Positions 1 through 7,817 of a stretch of DNA of 64,000 bases are shown here, one piece after another (positions within the stretch are counted from its first letter, which is position 1; each line of letters opens with the position of its first letter). Origin of the DNA: Antonospora locustae. Lineage: Eukaryota; Microsporidia. Position numbers and translations under genes: made by a program. The notes below the pieces were generated by a model. The model did no database searches, had not been told where the DNA came from, and saw only the letters and a program-made list of their open reading frames with translations. The stretch spans positions 62,001 to 126,000 of the forward strand of contig CM017453.1 of the NCBI GenBank assembly GCA_007674295.1, in the 5' to 3' direction.

Positions 1-1
1 A

Positions 2-316
2 GGCTATATAAAATACACAATTCCTTTGCGACCAAAAACGGTATACAGATGCGGGTCATGTAATATGGCAAGAATTGTGCCTTTTTCAGGCTGCTGCAAG
101 AGCAGCGAGTTTTTTGAAGAGAAGATATGCAGAATACTCCTTTGTGATATGAGTGGGAGCACGGTAGTTGTCTGCAAAAACAAAGTGCTTGAGTCGTTGT
201 TTGCAGACTGCAACCAGAGGTTTATGCGGTACAACTACTTTGACTCACTTTTGCTGAGAGGCAGTACGTCTATAGGTTTGATAAATCACATGATAGATGC
301 AAGTTTTGTTATCTAG
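2..316 (+). CDS. C-terminal fragment, Cys-rich protein with OB-fold-like tail (5' truncated by window edge)
   Basis: The frame is open from the left window edge to a TAG, so this is the 3' end of a gene that starts outside. The first visible codons contain a Cys-x2-Cys followed by Cys-Cys about 13 residues later, then a segment with alternating hydrophobics (CRILLCDMSGSTVVVCKNKV). This order, a zinc ribbon followed by a strand containing D-x-S/T-G, recalls the C-terminal zinc/OB region of RPA1 or POT1-like ssDNA-binding proteins. That comparison is by eye only and the fragment is too short to decide. No ATG-initiated start lies inside the visible part that would explain the frame. Confidence 0.5.
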   Translation, partial: GYIKYTIPLRPKTVYRCGSCNMARIVPFSGCCKSSEFFEEKICRILLCDMSGSTVVVCKNKVLESLFADCNQRFMRYNYFDSLLLRGSTSIGLINHMIDASFVI

Positions 317-642
317 CGTAAGCAAGTCCAACTTGTGGACAAAGTGCTGAAGAAAATGCTGCACTCATGTATGAAGAAATAAGACAACTCTATTTCACCA
401 AATCAGAATTGATGTAATGATGTTCATGTTGAAGCGGTAGCTTTTTCTGCAGTAGTGCAAATGTCCTTTATGTCTCTTATTTTTATCGAACTACATTTTC
501 ACTGTGATTACGTAATAAATCACGGTTCCTATGAGCACTATAGCACTTGAGTGCATATTTATTTGAACGAGCGTACACGAGTACTTTCCTGCAAAGATCA
601 TAAGGGCTGTGTAATGTAAAAACGAAGAAGAATAGCCTTCCT

Positions 643-1728
643 ATGAATGCAATTAAATGCAAAAAAAGACGGAAAGACAAGGCAGACAGAGCCACTATAG
701 AAAGGGTACTGGATAACAGGACAATAAGGATTATCGATAAGCTTGCTGCTCGCTCCAAGCTTTTTGAGTTTTCTGGATGCATAAGCACAGGCAAGGAGGC
801 AAATATATACACATGCCGTGTATGCACAAATCTGAATTGCAAGATGGTCAGTTCTGAGGAAGAGGCAGTTGTTCGTGGTGCCATAAAAATATATCAAACA
901 TCCATCATGGAGTTTAAGTCTCGAATACGGTATATTGATGGGGAGCCTCGGTTCAAAACTTTCTGTACAACAAATCCACGTAAGCTTGTCAAGCTGTGGG
1001 CAGAGAAGGAGGTCCGAAACTTAAAGAGACTCAACAAAGCAGAAATACCATCACCAATGCCTATATACTTGAAAAACAATGTTCTTATCATGACACTAAT
1101 AGGAGATGAGGAATGCGTAGCACCTAGACTCAGAGATGCAAAAATAGAGACCCCAGATGAGGTTTATGGCCAGTGTGTGGATATCATTACCAGAATGTAT
1201 AAAATAGCATGTCTGATACATGCTGATTTGTCTGAATACAACCTGCTGTACTACAAGAGAACTGTGTTTGTGATAGACGTAGGACAAAGTGTTGAAATAA
1301 GCCACAAGAATGGTCATGATTTTCTCATTATGGACATCAGAAACATCAATAACTTTTTTCAGAGACTTGGTGTCAATGTATTATCTCCTAATGCTATATT
1401 TGAGAATGTTACCGGCACAAGACTTCCGCATTGTCTGAAAGACATAGAGCTTGTGCAGGGAGCTTTCATTCCAACAAATCTGGATAGTATAGCAAACATA
1501 GAGGATGCGAGTAACTTTGTTGTTGGAGAAGAGGGAAAAAACAAGCCATCTGTATTTGTGAAGAAAGTGGCAAAAGAAAGTGTGACAACTCGTGAAGAGA
1601 TGAGGGTACTGCTGAAGGAGAACAAGAAGAAGGTCAAGGAAAGCAACAGACTTAGAAGAATAACGAAAGTGCCAAAAAAAGAGAAGGAAAGGCTGAAGAG
1701 AATCAGAAATAGAGGTAAAAAGCGCTAG
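643..1728 (+). CDS. RIO1: RIO1-type atypical serine kinase
   Basis: This 361-residue protein matches the RIO1 family, cytosolic ATPase/kinases of late 40S subunit maturation. Visible motifs: flexible P-loop STGKEAN at residues 48-54, ATP-site lysine K82 in AIKIY, family block NPRKLVKLWAEKE near 111-123, catalytic loop HADLSEYN at 193-200, and metal-binding IDVGQS at 211-216 (most RIO1 proteins have IDVSQS). The last 60 residues are strongly basic, as in other RIO1 proteins. The ATG follows a short CTTCCT stretch. The protein is shorter than yeast RIO1, as expected for a microsporidian. The assignment is firm. Confidence 0.95.
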   Translation: MNAIKCKKRRKDKADRATIERVLDNRTIRIIDKLAARSKLFEFSGCISTGKEANIYTCRVCTNLNCKMVSSEEEAVVRGAIKIYQTSIMEFKSRIRYIDGEPRFKTFCTTNPRKLVKLWAEKEVRNLKRLNKAEIPSPMPIYLKNNVLIMTLIGDEECVAPRLRDAKIETPDEVYGQCVDIITRMYKIACLIHADLSEYNLLYYKRTVFVIDVGQSVEISHKNGHDFLIMDIRNINNFFQRLGVNVLSPNAIFENVTGTRLPHCLKDIELVQGAFIPTNLDSIANIEDASNFVVGEEGKNKPSVFVKKVAKESVTTREEMRVLLKENKKKVKESNRLRRITKVPKKEKERLKRIRNRGKKR

Positions 1729-2012
1729 TACTCAGAAAAAGTGGTGAGGACTCGTTGAAAACCATAGATGCGAACATTGAGCTAAAAATAACGTGTGAAT
1801 GCATGTTTTAACGTAGATAAAAGTTATGCCAATATCATCAAATATCCCGGTATTTGTGTAGAATGTGCATTTTTGTTGAGGGGAGAAAGGCAAGCACGAT
1901 AGCCAAGAGAATTCTTGTGGATTGGAAAGACACAAAACATAAATATGTATTTAATGAGTAAATTACGGAAGAATAGGAATGCAGATAGCACCCTCTATGT
2001 GGCCTTTGAGAG

Positions 2013-3539
2013 TTAACAGTGCATGGTTTTGCTATTCTTTCTATTCGAAATAGCTGCCTCAATGTCATTTTGTGTTATGGCGCTGTTTCCACTCGGGTCT
2101 CTCTTTATAGCACTTATTGCAGCTTCTTGGACAATTCCGTATATGTCTGCTCCGCTGCAGTTCTCAAAAAACAACGACTCTACATTCACTTTCTCGACAG
2201 GAAGCTTTTCAATTATTTTGCAAAATATTCGACGACATTCCTCTACAGATGGATAAGGCACCTCGACGATCTTGTCAAATCTCCCTGGTCTGAGCAGTGC
2301 CTTGTCGAGCACTCGAAGCCGATTTGTTGCTGCAATGACAAACACAGACCCCCGATTTTCAAGACCATCAAGCAGTGTCAGAACCTGGTTTACTATTCTG
2401 TTTCCAAAACTATTGGACGTTCTTTTTGAGCATATGGAGTCGATCTCGTCAAAAAAAACCACACAGGGTGAAAGTGCGCGTGCTCTTTCAAACAGCAAGC
2501 GTATTTCCTTCTCTGAATCTCCAACATATTTTGAAATCAATTCAGGACCGCGCACAGAGATGAAATTGCAGTGGCTCATGTTGCTAACAGCTTTTGCTAA
2601 CATAGTCTTCCCGCATCCAGGTGGACCGTGCAGCAACACGCCGGAGGCCTTGGAGATACCCATTTTTCTGAAGGTGTCTGGATGGAGAGAGGGCAGAACA
2701 ACACTCATTCTCAGCGCCTCCTTGGCCTTGTCCAATGCGCCGATGTCATCAAATGTTATTCCACTGAAGCTTCTATTTTCGCTGATAACCTCTTCAAGTA
2801 TATCCTGCGTGATCACTAATCTGTTGCTTGCAATCGATTTCGTGGCCGCACATCGCACCAGTCGCGCCAGATCAGAGGGCGTGAGTCCAGGGGTGTTTTT
2901 TGCAAGTACACCGTAATTGACATTGAGCTTTTCCTTTGTTAGGTACCTTATTATTTCCTCTCTTTCGTGCACATCAGGAATCTTCACAAGAACATGTGTT
3001 TCAAAGCCATTAAACATCTTTAGTCTTTCATCCACACGTGTCAGAGACTGTGCAGTGGCAATAGCCAGAATGCCCCTGCTCATGTTGCGTAGAGACTCTG
3101 ATATTTGCTCTATCTCGCTGCCATTGTCCTCACGGAAAAGCTGGTCAACATTGTCCATCAAAATGAGTGCAGGCTTGAGCAGCTCAACCTTCCTAAACGC
3201 CTCTCTGATCTCTTTCGTGCAACTTATCGGACACTTTATTATAGGAAGCTGCATCTCCCGCGCAATGCAGTGCGCGAGATACGTCTTTCCAGCGCCAGAA
3301 ACACCATGAAAGATCACACCTCGGTGAGGTTCTTGACCAAAGGATGCATACTCCTCAGTTTTCAGAAGTGGTGTCATGACTAGTTCCTGCACTCTGGGAA
3401 GAATGTACTTTACACCACCAAGCTCGCTTATCTTTGGATAGTTGGCTGCATTCTCGAGAGCTTCTTTGAGATACTCCGTCATGTACTTGTCTCTGAGCAA
3501 ACTTGCAGAGCCATCTCTTTTTGTTCTTTGTGTTATCAT
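2013..3539 (-). CDS. RIX7: Tandem AAA ATPase, RIX7/NVL type (60S ribosome biogenesis)
   Basis: The 508-residue protein has two AAA modules. D1 has Walker A GVSGAGKT at 79-86 but its Walker B reads LILMDNVD (about 126-133) where DE is usual. D2 is canonical: GPPGCGKT at 305-312, FFDEID near 362-367, sensor and arginine-finger region AATNRL...LLRPGRFD. Of the tandem AAA proteins (CDC48, PEX1/6, RIX7/NVL) it fits RIX7 best, because the CDC48 N-domain is absent; RIX7 releases pre-60S factors in the nucleus. It is much shorter than yeast RIX7 because the N-terminal domain is missing. It is divergently transcribed from the NSE2-like gene across 123 bp. Confidence 0.8.
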   Translation of the reverse strand: MITQRTKRDGSASLLRDKYMTEYLKEALENAANYPKISELGGVKYILPRVQELVMTPLLKTEEYASFGQEPHRGVIFHGVSGAGKTYLAHCIAREMQLPIIKCPISCTKEIREAFRKVELLKPALILMDNVDQLFREDNGSEIEQISESLRNMSRGILAIATAQSLTRVDERLKMFNGFETHVLVKIPDVHEREEIIRYLTKEKLNVNYGVLAKNTPGLTPSDLARLVRCAATKSIASNRLVITQDILEEVISENRSFSGITFDDIGALDKAKEALRMSVVLPSLHPDTFRKMGISKASGVLLHGPPGCGKTMLAKAVSNMSHCNFISVRGPELISKYVGDSEKEIRLLFERARALSPCVVFFDEIDSICSKRTSNSFGNRIVNQVLTLLDGLENRGSVFVIAATNRLRVLDKALLRPGRFDKIVEVPYPSVEECRRIFCKIIEKLPVEKVNVESLFFENCSGADIYGIVQEAAISAIKRDPSGNSAITQNDIEAAISNRKNSKTMHC

Positions 3540-3662
3540 GCAGAGCGGTGGTAAAAATCAAGACTAATGTAGAGCTGCCCACATTTTCCCGCTGTACGGG
3601 GATGGGGATGCAGGGCAACGCATAGAAGAGAAGACAGAAGTTGCGCTGAAAAGAATATACCC

Positions 3663-4088
3663 ATGACACTGGATTACGATTATGTTAAGGAGCGGCTGAG
3701 AATTCTTGACGATGCATACGCGGTGTTCATGCGCTTTCCGCGCCATTCTCTAGACGGGATGAAAGAAGTTGTTATTCAGAAGCATATTCTCAAAAACCCT
3801 ACATTCCTTGGCAAAACGAACTTCTATGAGATTGCTGCAAAAAACGTTGCTAATTCCGATGCTTTCAGAGAAATCACGGCTCTAGCTAATAGGATTGAAA
3901 AGAAGTCTGTAAACTTGTCCAAAAGAATAATATGCCCTATAACAAAAAAAGAGATAGTTGAATTCTTTTATGGCGACTGCGGTCATCCAATGGAGAGAGT
4001 AGCTGCAGAGCTGCTGTGCAAAAGCAACCCTCGTCCAAAGTGTCCTCATGTAGGATGCAACAAAACTATAAGAATGAAGACCAGTTAG
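3663..4088 (+). CDS. NSE2: NSE2/MMS21-like SUMO E3 ligase (SMC5/6 complex)
   Basis: The 141-residue protein has an alpha-helical N-terminal half and a C-terminal SP-RING: CPITKKEIVEFF from 91, then C106-x-H108, C127 and C132 in CPHVGC. This spacing and the CPIT opening are those of the Nse2 zinc finger. NSE2 docks on SMC5 and promotes SUMOylation during recombination repair. The start ATG is immediately preceded by ACCC, the CCC-type signal. Other SP-RING proteins (PIAS/Siz) are much larger, so NSE2 is the best fit. Confidence 0.8.
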   Translation: MTLDYDYVKERLRILDDAYAVFMRFPRHSLDGMKEVVIQKHILKNPTFLGKTNFYEIAAKNVANSDAFREITALANRIEKKSVNLSKRIICPITKKEIVEFFYGDCGHPMERVAAELLCKSNPRPKCPHVGCNKTIRMKTS

Positions 4089-4854
4089 GCTCTTTTTTTG
4101 GCGACTTAGGACAATGATGGTGCTATTCTGCAGCGATTACTCAACTTCGTCTAAACATTGTCTATTCTGCCTATTTGAACCTATTTTATATTTAAGATAA
4201 TGCAGCAAGGCCGCATGACTTCAGTACAATGACTTGCTTAAACTGCATTCATCTACTAGTAAATTGCTAAATCCATTTCAGAAAGACATGTGCACATTTT
4301 AAATCTAAGTTCAACTCAATCTGCACACACTCGCTGTCTGTAATTTGATACTCATGCGATCATGTGATAAGAAGTGACCAATGCAGTGCTTATGGGCAAG
4401 ATTGTATCGTGGCGCCCGAGCATGAATACTGCTGTAAGTGCCTGCAGGCAGATATCAGGGACAAGGACACCTGTACAAAATGAGATGGCATACATTACAC
4501 TTACAAATGTGGTATAGTCGCCATGAATACTGCACGGATCACATGTAATTTTTAATAGAGTCCTTGTCATTTCAAAAAATGGAAATAAAATGTGACAGTT
4601 GTGATAGAAGAAGACTGTATGACAGGCAGGCATAGTGTGTGCACACATGCGTAACAAAACATGAACATTAGGTAATTTATGCTTCAAGATAACAATACAT
4701 AAGGAAATAAATATGTTGCTGTAGCAACTTGTTATAACGCATCAACATTGCTGCAGTCAAACCAATGCATACTGTGTTTGATTACATTACTCATATAATT
4801 AGAGACCAGGGAGGTACATAAATTACCAAAAAACAAGTAAACTTCTTCTACCTA

Positions 4855-5330
4855 TCATTGTTTCTTCTCTTTACTTCTTCTTTACATCTTTCAGTTCCTT
4901 TCTTGTTATTACTTTTCCTTTTCATCCATCCATGCAACTACTTTCTTTCACCAATCTCCTCTCATCAAGTCTCGTTTTTTTCTCACCTTTTCCTTTTTGC
5001 CCTTCTTTCGTTTACTTTTTACCTTTATTCTCTCTTCTACTGTTTTGTTTATCACGCCATTTGTTTGTCTAAATCTTGTTTATGTTCATTGATGCTGCGC
5101 ATTTTTTACTGAATCTCACATTGCCATCTTTTTCATCCTCGTTTTTCTTTTTATTCCCTACATTCATTGTACTTTTCATTCTCTGCATTTCTTTTATCAT
5201 CTGATTAATTTCTCTTTCTTTTTCTATATTGCTTTGATATGTTAGTTCATTTATACTTTTAAATCTCTCTTCTCGACGCGCTTCCAGTTTGCTTTTGAAC
5301 GTTATCTTTCATTGTGCCTTTATGCGCAGT
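4855..5330 (-). pseudogene. Possible relic of a charged coiled-coil coding region
   Basis: The plus strand is extremely pyrimidine-rich here, so the minus strand is A/G-rich. On the minus strand a frame of about 70 codons (roughly 5340 down to 5070) encodes a Lys/Glu/Arg/Gln-rich helical sequence with heptad-like spacing, then ends at TAG. Below it, further short K/R/E-rich runs are interrupted by many stops. There is no start codon at the head of the open run. It could be the decayed tail of the Cys-rich ORF that ends at 5320. A simple polypurine tract is the alternative. Confidence 0.25.
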
Positions 5331-5568
5331 CATCACAAAACATAAGAGAATATACACTTTTGCTCCCTCCACATGTCTTACAGGATATATTGTAGGGCCT
5401 GGATGTGCCAATCGTTATGACATAAGGTACAATCAACGCTACTTTTGCTACAAATAATCTGTTTCTAGACAAAGAAGCATGACACTTTATTGCACTGTTG
5501 TTAAAAAATGTTAAAAGCGTAGTCAAAGCCCACATACACTCTATAAAACATATCAGAGCAGCAAGCAT
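5320..5568 (-). CDS. Putative small membrane protein with C-terminal zinc-ribbon-like motif
   Basis: This is an 82-residue ORF from the first in-frame ATG. Two hydrophobic stretches (about residues 2-21 and 38-52) could be membrane helices. The C-terminus reads SCKTCGG...FCDDCA, a Cys-x2-Cys pair followed by a second Cys-x2-Cys pair. A similar arrangement (CRHC...HCDNC) occurs in the 58-residue ORF at 43123-43299. I do not recognise the family. The surrounding interval looks eroded and no CCC signal precedes the ATG, so this may be a relic and not a working gene. Confidence 0.3.
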   Translation of the reverse strand: MLAALICFIECMWALTTLLTFFNNSAIKCHASLSRNRLFVAKVALIVPYVITIGTSRPYNISCKTCGGSKSVYSLMFCDDCA

Positions 5569-5904
5569 GTACGCTCTGCGTAAAATGGCCAAAGGTTATT
5601 GTTCTGGTATCTTTGTTATCAAATTTGTAAGTCATTTCTAAAAAAGTAGTTGTGAATGTTATTAGAAGCATTCAAAAACAGTGAATGAAAGTGCACTTTT
5701 CTGTATACGATGTTTAAGTTTCACATAGCATAAGTAGCAGTCATTGTGTTTACATGACTATCAGAATATAAGCTTTCTAACAACTATTTGTTCTCATCTG
5801 TGTCATTTGACAAATGATACGCCCGACTTTTATGATTTGCAGCAACTTATGGCAAATATGATGGTACGTTTAGCCATTTTTACTTTGCAGATCAAAGAAG
5901 CTTG

Positions 5905-6195
5905 ATGAACATGTTTCATCGTTATTTTTCAATACCGTATTATATAGGTCCAAAGCATCGTTTGATACGTATTGCAATCTGGGTATTTTGGCGTGTCTGC
6001 TGGTTAAAATAAGAAGAACAAAGACAATATACAAGACTTTCGGTAGAAAGTTTGTTTACTCACATTCTCAGGTGCAGCGGCAAGAGCCTGTGTGCTAAAG
6101 TGGCAATATCAGAGATGAGTGCAAAGTGTTCCAGAAACTGCTTGTCTAACGAGGCAAGAGACGCAAGTTATACATCAAAGGAGTTCCATAATTAA
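5905..6195 (+). pseudogene. Frame broken by a single TAA, membrane plus Cys-rich segments
   Basis: One frame runs 97 codons from ATG at 5905 to TAA at 6195, with a single internal TAA at 6010-6012. The first half is hydrophobic and aromatic-rich, compatible with one membrane helix. The second half has several cysteines. The pieces being in the same frame suggests a gene with one nonsense mutation, but the statistical support is modest because six frames were inspected by eye. Confidence 0.22.
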
Positions 6196-6361
6196 CAAAA
6201 ACATTCACATTCGTGGCACACGAGAGAGTACTTGCTGTGCACAACACGGATCGTAGCATAAAATTACAACCAGATACGGTGCTGCTAATGAGAATCACAA
6301 AAAACTCGCCAGAATTCTCATGAGTATCCAAGTCTGCTATTTATAGACCATAAAAGTGTAA

Positions 6362-6640
6362 GCATATTTCCAAAAAGTCGGAAAACAGATAGTTTGCAAA
6401 AGTACTACAACAGAAAGCTCTTTAAGTTGCATATTTACAGTTTCAAAATATAGAATACGTAGACATGTTTATTCAAAACAGTACAAAGAAGACACAACAG
6501 TGGATCTTTACGATATCATGTAGTTCTTGAACTTTTCCGCAAAAAGGTCTAGAGTTTATAAAATAACAGAACCTGTTGTGCTTGTAAGAACAAGGCACTT
6601 TGACCGGAGACTGCAACTGCAGTGTCTCTTAGTATCCTAA
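6362..6640 (+). pseudogene. Frame broken by a single TAG upstream of RAD21
   Basis: An open run of 53 codons is followed by TAG at 6521-6523, then 38 more codons in the same frame up to TAA at 6638. The translation looks strand-rich (for example SRVYKITEPVVLVRTRHF), with no ATG near the beginning. It lies directly upstream of the kleisin gene on the same strand. It may be a relic of another gene, or a chance frame. Confidence 0.2.
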
Positions 6641-6715
6641 AGCGCATTCATTAACTTTGCAAAGTGTTTGAGTTTTGGCGGGAAGGTCGTTTTTGTATTT
6701 GAAAAGCACAAGGGG

Positions 6716-7702
6716 ATGAAAACAACTTACGAGTGTATTAGGGCAAGCACAACACTTTCCACTCTATGGATGGCAGCACACAGCGACAGGAGACTTCCAA
6801 GAGTCACTGTACGCATGTTTGAATTCAAAAAAGCACTGCAGTGCATTAGAGAGGCACAGGACCTTAAGCTGAGCATTCTTTCTAGGTTTCTTCTAGGCTT
6901 AGTAAAGATATACTTTTTGAAGCACAGAATTGTATACGAAGATTTTCACAGTATTTTGGCCGAGAAAAGAGAGAAGGCACGCAAGAAGCTATTTAAAGCA
7001 CTTCCTCTAAAGCCAATCACAGTGGAGCCGGAGGAGAAGCCAGCGGAAGCAGTTGAGATTAGTCAGGGCACAAAGAAAGCAGACACAAACGATGTGAATG
7101 CCGACGAGGAAGTTATGGAACCAAGTGTAACCAGCAATGATCACTTTGAAGTGGGATACGGAACTATTGAAGAAATAAGAGGAAGCACAACACAAAGTGG
7201 CACAGCAACTCAAATAGAGATTCAGCCAGGAAAACGCAAAAAAAACATGCTGGACACGAAAATCGAATATGACCAGGAGTTTTTTGACAAAAAGGTCCGA
7301 AATCTAAAAGAAATACTCAGAAGAGAAAGCTTCAAAAAGCACGGAGTGGACCGCATACTAGGCATTCAGCCAGAAATAATCCGTGCATTAGTGGAAAAGA
7401 CCTCCTTCTTGGGAGAACAAAGCATAGAGATCGCACGCGGGCAGAGCACAACAGACGTGTCGTACGATATGGGCTATGGTGATACATATATGCACAGCAG
7501 ACTTAGTCTCAGCGACTCATTAGACGCTGTCTTTGGTCTTCATAACCTACCTGATGTGTTTACTTTCAACGTAGTGGTTGCAGGGTTTAGCAAAAGAGAA
7601 AAGGCAAACTCATTCATGGCTCTTCTTACATTCATCAGCAATGAACAGGTAAGGCCCTATCAAGCAGAACCATATGGGCCAATAGAGTGTACGGTTGTGT
7701 AA
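6716..7702 (+). CDS. RAD21: Kleisin subunit of cohesin (RAD21/SCC1/REC8 family)
   Basis: The 328-residue product has the family N-terminus: LWMAAHSDRRLPR near 17-29 and a second block around 43-75 ending LLLGLVKIY-like (FLLGLVKIYFLKHRIVYEDF). The C-terminal 40 residues contain the winged-helix SMC1-binding motif ending QAEPYGPIE. The middle is acidic, low-complexity linker, as in kleisins. The frame is open further upstream, but the ATG at 6716 sits after GGGG and places the first Trp at residue 18, as in other RAD21 proteins. Whether it is the mitotic or meiotic paralogue cannot be told. It is roughly half the usual length. Confidence 0.85.
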   Translation: MKTTYECIRASTTLSTLWMAAHSDRRLPRVTVRMFEFKKALQCIREAQDLKLSILSRFLLGLVKIYFLKHRIVYEDFHSILAEKREKARKKLFKALPLKPITVEPEEKPAEAVEISQGTKKADTNDVNADEEVMEPSVTSNDHFEVGYGTIEEIRGSTTQSGTATQIEIQPGKRKKNMLDTKIEYDQEFFDKKVRNLKEILRRESFKKHGVDRILGIQPEIIRALVEKTSFLGEQSIEIARGQSTTDVSYDMGYGDTYMHSRLSLSDSLDAVFGLHNLPDVFTFNVVVAGFSKREKANSFMALLTFISNEQVRPYQAEPYGPIECTVV

Positions 7703-7817
7703 TTTGTCTCTTCTTTACTAAATTTTATTTCGACATTTGAATTGTTATCAATGCATTTTTGCGCGTGATGACACAGCATACTTGCAGAAATCACAACCAC
7801 CAAAATTTGAAGCCCTT

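Larger units (their letters stand above)
4089..6715. other. Gene-poor interval with ORF debris
   Basis: No complete conserved gene is recognisable here. Entered separately are a Cys-rich membrane ORF (5320-5568), a purine-rich minus-strand coiled-coil relic (about 4855-5330), and two frames broken by one stop each (5905-6195 and 6362-6640). A TTG-opened minus-strand frame at 4352-4687 encodes hydrophobic stretches, but it has no family match and no good start. A 31-codon plus-strand ORF at 4422-4517 has a CCC four bases before its ATG. The 11-mer ATGAATACTGC occurs at 4422 and again near 4522. The interval looks like eroded coding sequence. Confidence 0.4.

Noticed and set aside
2272..2916. 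Plus-strand 214-codon ORF
   Set aside because: It is the antisense shadow of the RIX7 AAA domains.
4858..5112. Plus-strand 84-codon ORF rich in Phe/Leu/Ser
   Set aside because: It is translated from a pyrimidine tract; the repetitive F/L/S composition reflects base composition and no family or start signal is present.
7751..7790. A 23-nt GTGATG...TTGCAG intron at the 5' end of NUP170
   Set aside because: Splicing it would leave the downstream frame out of phase and the donor is not GTAAGT; the CCC-preceded ATG at 7818 explains the start.
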